Of a stretch of DNA of 64,000 nt, positions 35,191 to 43,504 are shown piece after piece (position 1 is the first letter of the stretch; every line of letters starts with the position of its first letter). Position numbers and translations under genes: made by a program. The notes below the pieces were generated by a model, which ran no database searches, was not told the DNA's origin, and saw nothing but the letters and a program-made list of their open reading frames with translations. The stretch is from JAXMAR01 sp046350295 (lineage in GTDB: Bacteria; Planctomycetota; Planctomycetia; Gemmatales; Gemmataceae), in NCBI GenBank assembly GCA_046350295.1, contig JAXMAR010000015.1:62001-126000 (forward strand), written 5' to 3'.

Positions 35191-36799
35191 ACTGGGCCAG
35201 CAGGCGCCAGGTGAAGTCACGCAGATTGGGCGGACAGGCCTTGAAGTCCTGGAGCAAGTCGTCGGCGAGGTGCGGCGCCTTTTCCAGCAACGGCGTGGCA
35301 CGCAATATCTGCGTCGTCAACAGCGTCTGCCGGGTCAGCTCGTACTGCTCCTGGAACTTTTTCTTCGCCCTGGCCTCCTCCTCCCGCGCCATCGCTTCGC
35401 TGCCGGCGCGCTCGCGTTCCTTCTTCTCGGCGGCGCGGGCATTCAAGGCTTCCTGCTTGGCCTTCCCTTCCGCGATCCCCTTCAGGGACGCTTCGTTCTC
35501 GGCCGACTCTTTCTGCGTCAGCGCGTCGTTGGCGTAGTTCAGCACCACGAGGAAACCGATCAGGGTGATGAAAACGACCGACGCCGCCAACGCCGCGACG
35601 ACCCTGTTGCGCTTGATCCACAGATGCGCTCGCTCGAGGCGGCCGACGGGCCGGGCCGCGATGGGTTCCCCCTTGAGCCAGCGTTCCAGGTCATCGGCGA
35701 GCGCTTCGGCGCTGCCGTAGCGGCGGTCCGGGTTCTTGTGCAGGCATTTTAGGCAGATCACTTCCAGGTCGCGGTTCACCTGCGGGTTGTGAACGCGGGG
35801 GGCGCTGGGCTCGGCTTCCACCGTCAAACGCAAGGTCTCCAGGATGTGCGCGCCGCGGAACGGCGGCCGGCCCGTCAACAGGGCGTACAGGATCGCGCCG
35901 AGGGCATAGACATCGGCCGCCGTCGACAACGCTTTCTCCCCGCGCGCCTGTTCGGGAGCCATGTATTCAGGCGTGCCGACGATGGCGCCCGACTGGGTGA
36001 GGGCGCCGTCGCCCTCGATGCGCTTGGCCAGTCCGAAATCGGTCACATGGGGCTGCCCGGCGCCGTCCAGGAGAATGTTGCCCGGCTTGAGATCGCGATG
36101 CAGGATGCGGCGCTGATGCGCGTGATGGACCGCGCGAGCCACGGTGGCCAGCAGCCCGGCGGCCCCGCGCGGGTCGGAGCGGTAGCGCTCCAGGTTCATC
36201 GCCAGGCTGCCGCCCGCGACAAAACGCATGGAGAAGAAGTGCTGCTGGCCGACGGCGCCCACCTCGTAGATGGGGACGATGTTCGGGTGGTCGAGTTGGG
36301 CGGCCGCTTCCGCCTCGGCGCGAAACCGCCGCACCTCGTCTTCGCCGGCGAATTGGCCGGCCAGGATCATCTTGAGGGCGACGGGCCGATCCAGGCTCAC
36401 CTGCCGGGCGCGATAGACCACTCCCATGCCGCCGCGGGCGATTTCGCCGAGCAACTCGTAATCCCCGAACGGGCCCAGCGCCGGCGGACCAACGGGCCTG
36501 GACCGCGCCGGCGCCGTCGAGCCTTTCGGAACATCCACCGTGCTCTGGGCCACCGCGGAGTCCCCGGCCGGCGGCCTGCCTGGATAATCCGTCGTCAGGG
36601 TTTGGGGCGTTGGCGGCGGCGGAGCGTGCAGCGGCCTCGCCATCCGGGACAGCTGGTCCTGGGTGGCGAAGAACGCGGAGAGCTCGCCAGCGAGGTGCGG
36701 GAACTGGGTGAGCAACTTCTGGCGGTCGGGCTTCCTGCCGGCGTCGACGGCACGGAGATAGGCGGCGATGACGACGCTGAGCGGAGTCGGTTCGGGCAT
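35009..36799 (-). CDS. Hanks-type Ser/Thr protein kinase (N-terminal module, frameshifted from its WD40 tail)
   Basis: Starts at ATG 36797-36799, which overlaps the sigma gene stop (TGATG), so translation is probably coupled. A kinase domain follows a Pro-rich N-terminus: ATP loop GEIARGGMGVVYRARQ, VALKMIL lysine, catalytic loop ILHRDLKPGNILLD, DFG in VTDFGLAKR and GTPEYMAPEQ. A transmembrane segment follows (VVAALAASVVFITLIGFLVV), then a Glu/Lys-rich coiled coil and ALLAQYSR-type sequence. After about 35190 the frame yields arginine-rich nonsense to its stop at 35009, while the natural continuation is in the next frame. Cytoplasmic kinase with an extracytoplasmic tail. Confidence 0.88.
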   Translation of the reverse strand: MPEPTPLSVVIAAYLRAVDAGRKPDRQKLLTQFPHLAGELSAFFATQDQLSRMARPLHAPPPPTPQTLTTDYPGRPPAGDSAVAQSTVDVPKGSTAPARSRPVGPPALGPFGDYELLGEIARGGMGVVYRARQVSLDRPVALKMILAGQFAGEDEVRRFRAEAEAAAQLDHPNIVPIYEVGAVGQQHFFSMRFVAGGSLAMNLERYRSDPRGAAGLLATVARAVHHAHQRRILHRDLKPGNILLDGAGQPHVTDFGLAKRIEGDGALTQSGAIVGTPEYMAPEQARGEKALSTAADVYALGAILYALLTGRPPFRGAHILETLRLTVEAEPSAPRVHNPQVNRDLEVICLKCLHKNPDRRYGSAEALADDLERWLKGEPIAARPVGRLERAHLWIKRNRVVAALAASVVFITLIGFLVVLNYANDALTQKESAENEASLKGIAEGKAKQEALNARAAEKKERERAGSEAMAREEEARAKKKFQEQYELTRQTLLTTQILRATPLLEKAPHLADDLLQDFKACPPNLRDFTWRLLAQYSRGRRRPRQHPGLGRLGRQRHRRPDRVPRRQEPGPSLPRQQRRRLRYSHLFLASRLRRP

Positions 36800-37389
36800 C
36801 ACTCAGCCTCCTGAAGCTGTTTTCGCAACTGAGTCAAACCGCGATGCAAGAGTCCCGCGACCGAGGCCTCGGTCCGGCCCATCTGCCTGGCGATGGCGTC
36901 GAGATCCTTGCCGTGCAGGTAGCGCAACTCCACGGCTTCCCGCTGAGGCGGGATGAGTGTGTTCAGCGCCGACGCGAGCCGAAGCAACTGCTCCTGGCGC
37001 TGCGCCCTGGCGTCGGGCGCCTCCTGCTCGGAGGCGAGCCAACGCTCCAACCGGGCCGACGCGGTTTCGATACCTTGTTCGAGAGAACTCTCACGGCGCG
37101 GATCGCGTTTTTTCCGGCTCAGATCGCGCACCGCGTTGGCGAGATTGTGAGCCAGGATCTTCCGCAACCACGCCGCCAGTTCGGCGCCGCCGGAGCCGCG
37201 AAACTGCGCCATGCTGGCGTGCGCTTCCAGCAAGGTCTGTTGCACAATGTCCGATGGGTCGAGCTTCGCCTGCCAGCGCGGATCAAGCTGCGCTCGGGCG
37301 AGCATCAATAGATACGCGCGATAGCGCTGGATGTGCGGCTCAGCCCCAGCGGGCCCTTTCATTGGTATCAGGCACTTTTCGGAGTCCAT
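36799..37389 (-). CDS. ECF-type sigma factor paired with the kinase
   Basis: A 196-residue protein from ATG at 37387-37389 (MDSEKCLIPMKGPAG); ATG at 37360-37362 is an alternative. Region 2: YLLMLARAQLDPRWQAKLD, PSDIVQQTLLEAHASMAQFR and WLRKILAHNLANAVRDLSR. Region 4: LIPPQREAVELRYLHGKDLD then IARQMGRTEASVAGLLHRGL, a helix-turn-helix. It belongs to the planctomycete ECF type found next to Ser/Thr kinases. The stop overlaps the kinase start. Expected to respond to kinase signalling; target promoters unknown. Confidence 0.9.
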   Translation of the reverse strand: MDSEKCLIPMKGPAGAEPHIQRYRAYLLMLARAQLDPRWQAKLDPSDIVQQTLLEAHASMAQFRGSGGAELAAWLRKILAHNLANAVRDLSRKKRDPRRESSLEQGIETASARLERWLASEQEAPDARAQRQEQLLRLASALNTLIPPQREAVELRYLHGKDLDAIARQMGRTEASVAGLLHRGLTQLRKQLQEAE

Positions 37390-37633
37390 GGGAGCGCGAC
37401 TGGGCGTTTTTTTTTCGCGCCGCAGGGAAAGGACCGTTGCAGCAAACACGGCTCGTCCACGCCACTATCACAGCAGCCCGTGCTGTTCGCAAGCGGATTC
37501 TTAGGGATTCGCAAGGTTGCGGTGGGAACGCGAACATGATGGCGGTCGAGGAGATTGGAGCAACAGAGCTAGAGTCGCCGGGCAAGAGAATCCGCGCCAG
37601 CTCGATCGACACTTTCCCAAATCCAAATTGCCC

Positions 37634-38911
37634 TCATCGCTGGAGAAACACCCGCTCCGCATTGCCCCGCAGCAGTAGCCGCGCCAGCTCGAGCGCCCCC
37701 TTCTCCGAGTACACCCCGGGCCGCACGAAGTCGTCCGCCAGCGTCTGCGCCAGGATGCGGCGGTACATGTTGAACTTTGGCAGCACGAACTCCAGCTTGT
37801 AGGCGTCCGAGTAGTAGCCGATCTGCTTGACCTTGGGGACCGCCTGCAGCCGGGCACGCAGGTCGTGGCTGATGTAGGCGGGGATGTTCGAGTACCACCA
37901 GTGGCCGTGGGTGACGACGTTGGGGAAGATCCAGCTGTAGCTGACCAGTTCCTGGTTCTGCACGCTCGTGAGTACCGAGATCGGGAACGTGACGGTGGGA
38001 AAGCTGTTGAACAGCTCGGCGTACTGGATGAGGCTGGTGCGCTGATCGAACAGGTCCTGCCCCTGGTAGACGCCGAAACGATAGACGCGGCGGTTGACGC
38101 CGATCATCAGGTCGAAGGGGAGCTTGTGCTCGCGGCACTGCTCGGCGAGGCGCCAGAAGACGCCGCGCGACACCGTGCTCAGGTTGACGACATCGCCCGG
38201 GTTGGCGCGGACGGCGGCGAGGGCGCGGGTGAAATCGGCGTCGGCGACCGGGGTTGGGGCAAAGTTGGGGGGCAACGAGATGGCGCAGGCGCCCGCCCGC
38301 TTGCCGGTGAAGCGCTGGAACAGGACGCGCAGGGCGCGCTGCAGCGTGTCGGCGTCGACGCCCTCGATGCCCGTGCTCTGGGCCAGGCGCTGGCGGACGT
38401 CGGGCTTGTTGAGGTGGAAGACGAGGTCGTCGGTCCGCAGGCAGGGGACGTAGCGGCGCGTGTCGAAACCTTCGAGGTCATCGTCGAAGTCGTTGGTCAG
38501 GAAGATCATCTCGACGTTGGAGCGGCGCAGCACCTCGTCTTCCCAACCGGAAGTTTGAAACGTCTTCGCCGCGGCGTCCCAGAGCCAGTCGCAATCGGCG
38601 GGGTCAACGCGGTCCTTCTTGTAACCAAGGAAGGCGCGGGCGATGTCGAGGAACCAGGAGTATTGAACGGTGTTGTCGAGACGTTCGAGGTGCTCGAGGA
38701 TGGCACGGACGCGCTGGCGGGGCGAAAAGGACTCGGCAAGGGGCGCCTGATCCATGCCGGCGGAATGGGCCAGCTCCGTGTAGTAGTGATAACCGAGGAT
38801 GTCGTCGAGCGTGCGGGCGGCGGGCTGGCGCGGGTCGATGTGGGAATGCGGGTCGATGAGGGGGATGCGGCAAATCTCGGTATGGAGATCGCGCGTGAGG
38901 CGGTCGGTCAT
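37634..38911 (-). CDS. uxaC: Uronate isomerase-like amidohydrolase
   Basis: A 425-residue amidohydrolase starting MTDRLTRDLHTEICRIPLID, with the metal-binding DPHSHID (H22, H24). UxaC-type features include LDDILGYHYYTELAHSAG, SRGVFWRLAEQC, the W-rich THGHWWYSNIP region and the GYYSDAYKLEF segment with a metal-ligand Asp, ending ARLLLRGNAERVFLQR. UxaC converts glucuronate to fructuronate, but this protein is shorter than E. coli UxaC (about 470) and planctomycete relatives vary, so substrate assignment is tentative. A fragment of a paralogue occurs at 31.5 kb. Confidence 0.8.
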   Translation of the reverse strand: MTDRLTRDLHTEICRIPLIDPHSHIDPRQPAARTLDDILGYHYYTELAHSAGMDQAPLAESFSPRQRVRAILEHLERLDNTVQYSWFLDIARAFLGYKKDRVDPADCDWLWDAAAKTFQTSGWEDEVLRRSNVEMIFLTNDFDDDLEGFDTRRYVPCLRTDDLVFHLNKPDVRQRLAQSTGIEGVDADTLQRALRVLFQRFTGKRAGACAISLPPNFAPTPVADADFTRALAAVRANPGDVVNLSTVSRGVFWRLAEQCREHKLPFDLMIGVNRRVYRFGVYQGQDLFDQRTSLIQYAELFNSFPTVTFPISVLTSVQNQELVSYSWIFPNVVTHGHWWYSNIPAYISHDLRARLQAVPKVKQIGYYSDAYKLEFVLPKFNMYRRILAQTLADDFVRPGVYSEKGALELARLLLRGNAERVFLQR

Positions 38912-39101
38912 GGCGGACCTCGGGGTTGGTTTTTCCCGCGTGTTTTCCCTTTCTTACAACGGCTGGTTGTAAAAAGCACCCGCACGGCAAAGTTTTCCGG
39001 GCCGGAAAAGCCGGACCTGTCGCGGAGCGCCGATCCCAAAAAAGATTTAAGTGCTGGCCCGTCAACGATGTGGGTCGGAGGAGCCCGGCCACTCGCTCTT
39101 G

Positions 39102-39118
39102 CTGGCACGCCCGTTGCT
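39102..39118 (+). promoter_or_regulatory. Sigma54-type promoter
   Basis: CTGGCACGCCCGTTGCT matches the -24/-12 consensus (TGGCACG-N4-TTGCW) at every key position. It points into about 215 bp of plus-strand sequence ending in an intrinsic terminator, with no clear protein gene, so it may drive a small RNA. Confidence 0.65.
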
Positions 39119-39129
39119 TTATGATCCAG

Positions 39130-39346
39130 CGGCAAGGACAACGACGGACCCCGGAAACGGAAGGCCTTCCCCCAGGCCTGTGTTCGTCGGAAGGAGTTGC
39201 CACTGGTTCCCGCTACCAAGGCCCAACCCCGTGGGCGGGTTTGACCCCGGAGCCGGACCTGACCCTACCCCCACTCCCGTCAAAACTCCCCTCCAAACCC
39301 CGCTCCCCCGCAACCCTCCTTCCCCCGAGGAGGGTTGCGTCTTTTT
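39130..39346 (+). ncRNA. Candidate small RNA downstream of the sigma54-type promoter
   Basis: The start is placed about 12 bp after the -12 element; the end is the T-run of the terminator. The stretch is C-rich and has short complementary blocks such as GGAAGGCCTTCCCCCAGGCC (39157-39176). The best reading frames are Pro-rich and have no ribosome site with a standard start codon. The neighbours uxaC and purN are both on the other strand, so this transcript would not be either one's leader. Confidence 0.4.
39309..39346 (+). terminator. Intrinsic terminator, plus orientation
   Basis: A perfect 12-bp stem CGCAACCCTCCT/AGGAGGGTTGCG with loop TCCCCCG followed by TCTTTTT. There is no conventional plus-strand gene before it. 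Confidence 0.88.
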
Positions 39347-39416
39347 ATCTGCCGCTTTTGCACCGATAGCATCGGCGCGTTCATGCACTCGGCGGCTCGC
39401 TCCGTCGCAAAGCGTC

Positions 39417-40034
39417 TCAGCGAATCCGCGTCACCCGGCCGTCGATTCTGATTCGCCCGGCGGCGAACAGGCGGATCGCTTCGGGATACGCCTCGGACTC
39501 CGCCTCGAAGATGCGCTGCGTCAGTGTCTCCAGGGTGTCGTCGTCCAGCACCGGGACAACGCGTTGCAGGATGATCGGACCGTGATCGTATTCGTTGTCG
39601 GCGAAGTGGACGGTGCAGCCGGAGACTTTCACTCCGTACGCCAGCACCGCCTCGTGGACATGATGCCCGTAGTAACCTTTGCCGCAAAAGGCGGGGATCA
39701 GGGCCGGATGGATGTTCATGACCCGACCGGCGAAGTCAGCAGGCACCTCGATGAGCTGGAGGAAACCGGCCATGCACACCAGTTCGGCGCCGGCTGAGCG
39801 ACAGGCGTCGAAAATGCGGCGGCTGAACTCTGCGCGGGAGCCCGCCTCTTTGCGGTTGACAACAAGGGTGGGAATGCCCGCCCGCCTGGCCCGCTCCAGG
39901 CCGTAGGCCTCGGCATTGTTGGAAACGACAAGGCTCACGCGCGCCGCGAGCCGGCCGTCGGCGCTGCGGTCGATCAGGTTCTGCAGCGTCGAGCCGCCGG
40001 CGCTCAGGAGCACGGCGATGGGGATGGGCGTCAT
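39417..40034 (-). CDS. purN: Phosphoribosylglycinamide formyltransferase
   Basis: A 205-residue protein starting TPIPIAVLLSAGGSTLQNLI, with the GAR transformylase landmarks ARVSLVVSNNAEAYGLERAR, LVCMAGFLQLI, MNIHPALIPAFCGKGYYG (catalytic Asn-His region), VSGCTVHFADNEYDHGPII (catalytic Asp in the final DHGP) and LDDDTLETLTQRI. It transfers a formyl group from 10-formyl-THF to GAR in purine synthesis. Length and motifs are normal, and no other pur gene is adjacent. Confidence 0.95.
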   Translation of the reverse strand: MTPIPIAVLLSAGGSTLQNLIDRSADGRLAARVSLVVSNNAEAYGLERARRAGIPTLVVNRKEAGSRAEFSRRIFDACRSAGAELVCMAGFLQLIEVPADFAGRVMNIHPALIPAFCGKGYYGHHVHEAVLAYGVKVSGCTVHFADNEYDHGPIILQRVVPVLDDDTLETLTQRIFEAESEAYPEAIRLFAAGRIRIDGRVTRIR

Positions 40035-40231
40035 GAGGATAGTCTATGCCGATGCGCGCGCGTCGCGCAGCCGATTCATTGTGCGGCGCTTGTCCGTTCC
40101 GCGCCCTTCATGACACAGTTCCTCGAAAAACCGGAAAATACTGTCGGGTTCGCGATGCGGTTGGGAATGAACAGGATGTGCGGGCGGCACGCCGCCCGGA
40201 GGAAACTGAAACCCCTGACCATGAGGTTCCC

Positions 40232-40519
40232 ATGATCGCGTTGCTGACCCGCCTGTTCGCCGCCGGCGCCCCCGTGACCACGCAACCCGCGCGCCGCGCG
40301 CGCCTCGGCATCGAAACGCTCGAAACGCGCCAGACCCCGTCGGGCTTTGGCTCCATCGGTCACGCTCTCCAATCGGTCATGCATCAGATCTCCCACATCC
40401 AGGCGTCGCTGGCCTCCCAGCTGGCGATCGACCACATCAGCCTCGGACATGCCCCGGTGAACGGCCAAGCGATCCACGGGAACATCCCGCAGTCGGTGAT
40501 CGACCATTTGTTCTCGTGA
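40232..40519 (+). CDS. Small protein with the planctomycete LExR export motif
   Basis: A 95-residue protein from ATG 40232. The N-terminus RRARLGIETLETRQTPSGFG matches the motif that heads very large exported planctomycete proteins (compare VELLEDRTVPST in the giant gene), yet only about 55 residues follow. The rest is His/Ser/Gln-rich (HALQSVMHQISHIQASLASQ). It may be a minimal secreted protein or the remaining head of a larger gene; the stop at 40517-40519 is not followed by obvious coding sequence in other frames. Confidence 0.65.
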   Translation: MIALLTRLFAAGAPVTTQPARRARLGIETLETRQTPSGFGSIGHALQSVMHQISHIQASLASQLAIDHISLGHAPVNGQAIHGNIPQSVIDHLFS

Positions 40520-40579
40520 GATCTCTCTGCCCTGCGCGACACAGACTCCGCCGCAAGACACGCGGACACGCCAAGCCGC

Positions 40580-41956
40580 TCACGATTTGGGCGCCGCCGG
40601 CGCTTTGCCGGCGGCCCAATCCGTGCCGAAATACCCGACCCAGGCCAGGTCGAGCACCTCGGGGCTCAGCTCCAGCGGATGACCTTGAAAGCGGCAAATG
40701 TCGGCGGCACGCTCGATCAGGTCGCGCGGCTCGCACGCCCGCAGGTCGCGCTTCTCGGCGCGGTAACGTTCCAACAAGCCGCTGAGCATCTCGGTGGTGA
40801 CGCTCAGCCCCTTGCGCTGGGCGTACTGCTGGAAAATCCGGGCGTATTCCGTCGGCGTGGGCGCTCCCAGATAGACCCGATAGCCCATGCGGCGTAAGAA
40901 CGCCGGATCGGTGACGTCGTCCGGGCTCAGGTTGGTGGCGATGATCAACACGTGACGCAGCGGCAGCTGAATCTTCTGGCCGGTGCGCAGCGTGAAATAG
41001 TCGAACTGGTGCTCCATCGGCGTGATCAGGCGGTTCAGCAATTGCTCGGGCGATATTCGCTCGCGGCCGAAGTCGTCGATCAGGAACACGCCTCCGTTGG
41101 CCTTGAGGTGCGGCGGCGCCTCGTAATAGCGCTGCGAAGGAATATAGATCAGATCGAGCAGATCGATGGTCAGCTCGCCGCCGACGATGACGAGGGGCCG
41201 CCGCACCCGGATCCAGCGCTGATCGATCGTCCCCGGCCGCTCATTGGACAGGTCGACCCGATGATGGCATTGCTCATCGAAGAGGCGAACGATGGTGTCG
41301 CCCACGCTGATGGAATAAGGGATCCAGTAGTCGCCGGGCAGCGCGGCGTGGATGGCCCGGCCCAGGCTGCTCTTGCCGTTCCCCGACGGGCCATAGACGA
41401 ACAAGCTGCGTCCGGAGGAGACGGCCAAACCCGCCAGTTGCGCGGCCCTGGGGGCGAGGACCAGCCCGGCGAGGGCGGCCTTGACCTGCGCCTCCTGCAC
41501 AGGCGGTGTATTGGTGAATTGCCAGCGCAGCATCGCCGCGTAGGCCTCCTGCCGGACCGGCGCCGGACCGATGTAGCCGCAGATCTCGAGCAGCCGCGCC
41601 GCGTGTTCGCGGCCGTTGTCGGTGATCTTGTAGTGGGAACTGGCCTGCGAGGTCTGCCAGAGTTGCTCGATCATCCCCTCGAAGCAGAGCTTTTCGAGGA
41701 GCTTGTTCATGAGCGCCTGCGAGAGGTGCAAGTCCCTAGCGGCCGACTCGGTCGTGAAGCGGGCGACTGTGTACGCCAGCTTGAGGAGCAGACCGGAAAG
41801 CGTGGCCTCGTCGAGGCCGGCGGAGGCGAGATCTTGCGGCGCGGTGGGGGCGATCAAATCGCCCGAGCGATGCAAAGCCGGCAGGTGGGGGTCCCTGGCA
41901 GGGGCGCCGGAGCTGGCAACGCCTACAGCCATCGAGCGGGCCTCGTTGTTTCGCAT
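40580..41956 (-). CDS. AAA-family ATPase (secretion/pilus-associated type)
   Basis: A 458-residue protein. Walker A is VYGPSGNGKSSLGRAIHA (from about residue 187), Walker B GGVFLIDDFGRE (about 286-297), and arginine-rich sensor regions follow (DPAFLRRMGYRVYLGAPTPT). A winged-helix-like segment precedes the ATPase (ALMNKLLEKLCFEGMIEQL). Similar proteins occur near Flp/type II secretion loci in planctomycetes and are described as ATPases with chaperone activity, but no pilus genes are beside this one. Cytoplasmic; substrate unknown. Confidence 0.8.
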   Translation of the reverse strand: MRNNEARSMAVGVASSGAPARDPHLPALHRSGDLIAPTAPQDLASAGLDEATLSGLLLKLAYTVARFTTESAARDLHLSQALMNKLLEKLCFEGMIEQLWQTSQASSHYKITDNGREHAARLLEICGYIGPAPVRQEAYAAMLRWQFTNTPPVQEAQVKAALAGLVLAPRAAQLAGLAVSSGRSLFVYGPSGNGKSSLGRAIHAALPGDYWIPYSISVGDTIVRLFDEQCHHRVDLSNERPGTIDQRWIRVRRPLVIVGGELTIDLLDLIYIPSQRYYEAPPHLKANGGVFLIDDFGRERISPEQLLNRLITPMEHQFDYFTLRTGQKIQLPLRHVLIIATNLSPDDVTDPAFLRRMGYRVYLGAPTPTEYARIFQQYAQRKGLSVTTEMLSGLLERYRAEKRDLRACEPRDLIERAADICRFQGHPLELSPEVLDLAWVGYFGTDWAAGKAPAAPKS

Positions 41957-42002
41957 GCGGCCATGGAAGAGTCGCTGGCGAGGGGAGATGCTGGAAAGGA
42001 AG

Positions 42003-42075
<73 letters not shown>

Positions 42076-42243
42076 GGAAGACTTTATTATTTGAAAACGG
42101 CCCCCAGGCAGCAAGGGCAAGCGCGGCATTTTCCGGCGCCTGGGCTGGAGGACACGGTTTCGGGTCGACCGGTTCGCGCCCACGGCCGGGGGACACGGCC
42201 GGCGCGGTCGTTATAATGACATCAGCGCCGGAGGACCGCACCG

Positions 42244-42549
42244 ATGCCGATGCCGCCGTACCCGCTCTATTGCTACACGAAGAACTGCAAGAACCTCGCA
42301 CAGTACAAGATCGCCGCACGCTGGAGCGACGGCGTGCAGCGCGAGCTCAAGACGTACGGTCTGTGCTGCGAGCAATGCCTGCCGCAGTGGTTCCTGCGCG
42401 CGTTGGAGAAGCAGCGGGCCTGCGCCCTCGTGCCGGGCGAAACGCTCGACGTCCCGGGTGTCTTTCGCATGGAACGCGGCCTGCGCGACCAGCAACTCCA
42501 CCGGCTGGAAGACGTCGAAAAGAAACTGGCGCCGAGCCAAACCGGTTAG
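42244..42549 (+). CDS. Small conserved Cys-rich protein, probably zinc-binding
   Basis: A 101-residue protein, MPMPPYPLYCYTKNCKNLAQ. Two Cys pairs (CYTKNC and CCEQC around residues 44-48) could bind one zinc, followed by a helical tail (LRDQQLHRLEDVEKKLAPSQ). No signal peptide. This composition is typical of small planctomycete zinc-ribbon proteins; function unknown. It starts about 35 bp after a G+C-rich block downstream of the divergent tRNA-Lys. Confidence 0.75.
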   Translation: MPMPPYPLYCYTKNCKNLAQYKIAARWSDGVQRELKTYGLCCEQCLPQWFLRALEKQRACALVPGETLDVPGVFRMERGLRDQQLHRLEDVEKKLAPSQTG

Positions 42550-42562
42550 ACGCTGTTTCAAA

Positions 42563-42612
42563 ACGGGACCGTCCCTTTACCATCGGCCGGAAAGAGCAGG
42601 GACAGTCCCCGT
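42563..42612. repeat. Dispersed palindromic element (GGGACNGTCCC type), copy 2
   Basis: ACGGGACCGTCCCT (42563-42576) faces AGGGACAGTCCCCGT (42598-42612). It lies between convergent gene ends, so it may also terminate transcription. The preceding TTTCAAAAC is shared with the copy at 55248. Confidence 0.7.
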
Positions 42613-42633
42613 CATAAACGGCCGCCTGGCCGG

Positions 42634-43380
42634 TCAGCCGCGTCCTTTCGTCCGCTCGGACGGCTCGCTGGTCTCCATCATCTCCTTGAAGCGCGCCATG
42701 TCCTCGCGGATTTCTTGCTCGGGGTCGGAGCCGAAGAGAGAGGCGAGCGCGGCGCCGAGTTTGCCGCCGGGCGGATCGTACTTGAGGACGACGCGCACCT
42801 CGGAAGCGCCGGCGTTGAGACGGGCCGGCTTGAAATGGACTGAGCCGGCGGTGTCGACCTGCGAGCCTTCCAGGGAACGCCAGGCGATCATCTCGTTGGG
42901 ACGCTCCTGGTGGATCTCCGCCTCCCAGGAGACGCCGGCCCCGAGTGGACCCCGGGCGACCCAGTGGGAGCGCTTGCCGTCGACGGCGCGAACTTCTTTC
43001 AGATGGCGCATGATGCGCGGCAGGTTCTCCACGTTGCGCCAGAAGGCGTACAACTTGCTCGCCGGCGCGTTCACATTGATGGAATACTCGAGCTTGTAGC
43101 CGACGCCGGCCGGGACGCTCGTGGCCGGGCCCGGTTTGCCGGCGGTGTTGACGCCGAGCGCCTGATAAAGGGCGCAATGGCCACTCACGCCGCGCTGCAA
43201 CAGCAAGCCGCCGGCCGCCGCGACCGCGACGCCGATGAGGTCGCGCCGCGCCAGGCCGTAGACCGCCAGGGCCCCCCCGCCGATGAGAGAGGCGAGACGC
43301 TCGACGTCCCCGACGTTGGTGGCGGAAGCGGCGGCGCTGGGGCGAGCCATGGAACCCGGTCCAACCAGTGACATCGTCAT
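42634..43380 (-). CDS. SRPBCC (polyketide cyclase-like) family protein with DUF2892-type N-terminus
   Basis: A 248-residue protein from ATG 43378-43380 after CGAGGAGTG. The N-terminal part has two short hydrophobic segments (LASLIGGGALAVYGLA and LIGVAVAAAGGLLLQRGV) of the DUF2892 kind. The C-terminal part is a START-like domain: YSINVNAPASKLYAFWRNVE, LPRIMRHLKEVRAVD, NEMIAWRSLEGSQVDTAGSV and VRVVLKYDPPGGKLG. This fused layout is widespread; it probably binds a hydrophobic ligand at the membrane. An in-frame upstream extension to 43620 was rejected. Confidence 0.85.
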   Translation of the reverse strand: MTMSLVGPGSMARPSAAASATNVGDVERLASLIGGGALAVYGLARRDLIGVAVAAAGGLLLQRGVSGHCALYQALGVNTAGKPGPATSVPAGVGYKLEYSINVNAPASKLYAFWRNVENLPRIMRHLKEVRAVDGKRSHWVARGPLGAGVSWEAEIHQERPNEMIAWRSLEGSQVDTAGSVHFKPARLNAGASEVRVVLKYDPPGGKLGAALASLFGSDPEQEIREDMARFKEMMETSEPSERTKGRG

Positions 43381-43504
43381 GGTGCACTCCTCGAATGGGC
43401 GCAAACGCGGGCTTCGCCGCTCCCGCATGGATAGACTTTCATCTCTTGGCGAAGAAGAAGAAGAAATACGGCAAACGGCGTGCCCGCTGGAGGGCGCCGC
43501 CACA

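Noticed and set aside
42458..43099. Plus-strand open frame over the SRPBCC gene
   Set aside because: Shadow frame; the minus-strand frame has the START-like domain, a ribosome site and a fitting start codon.
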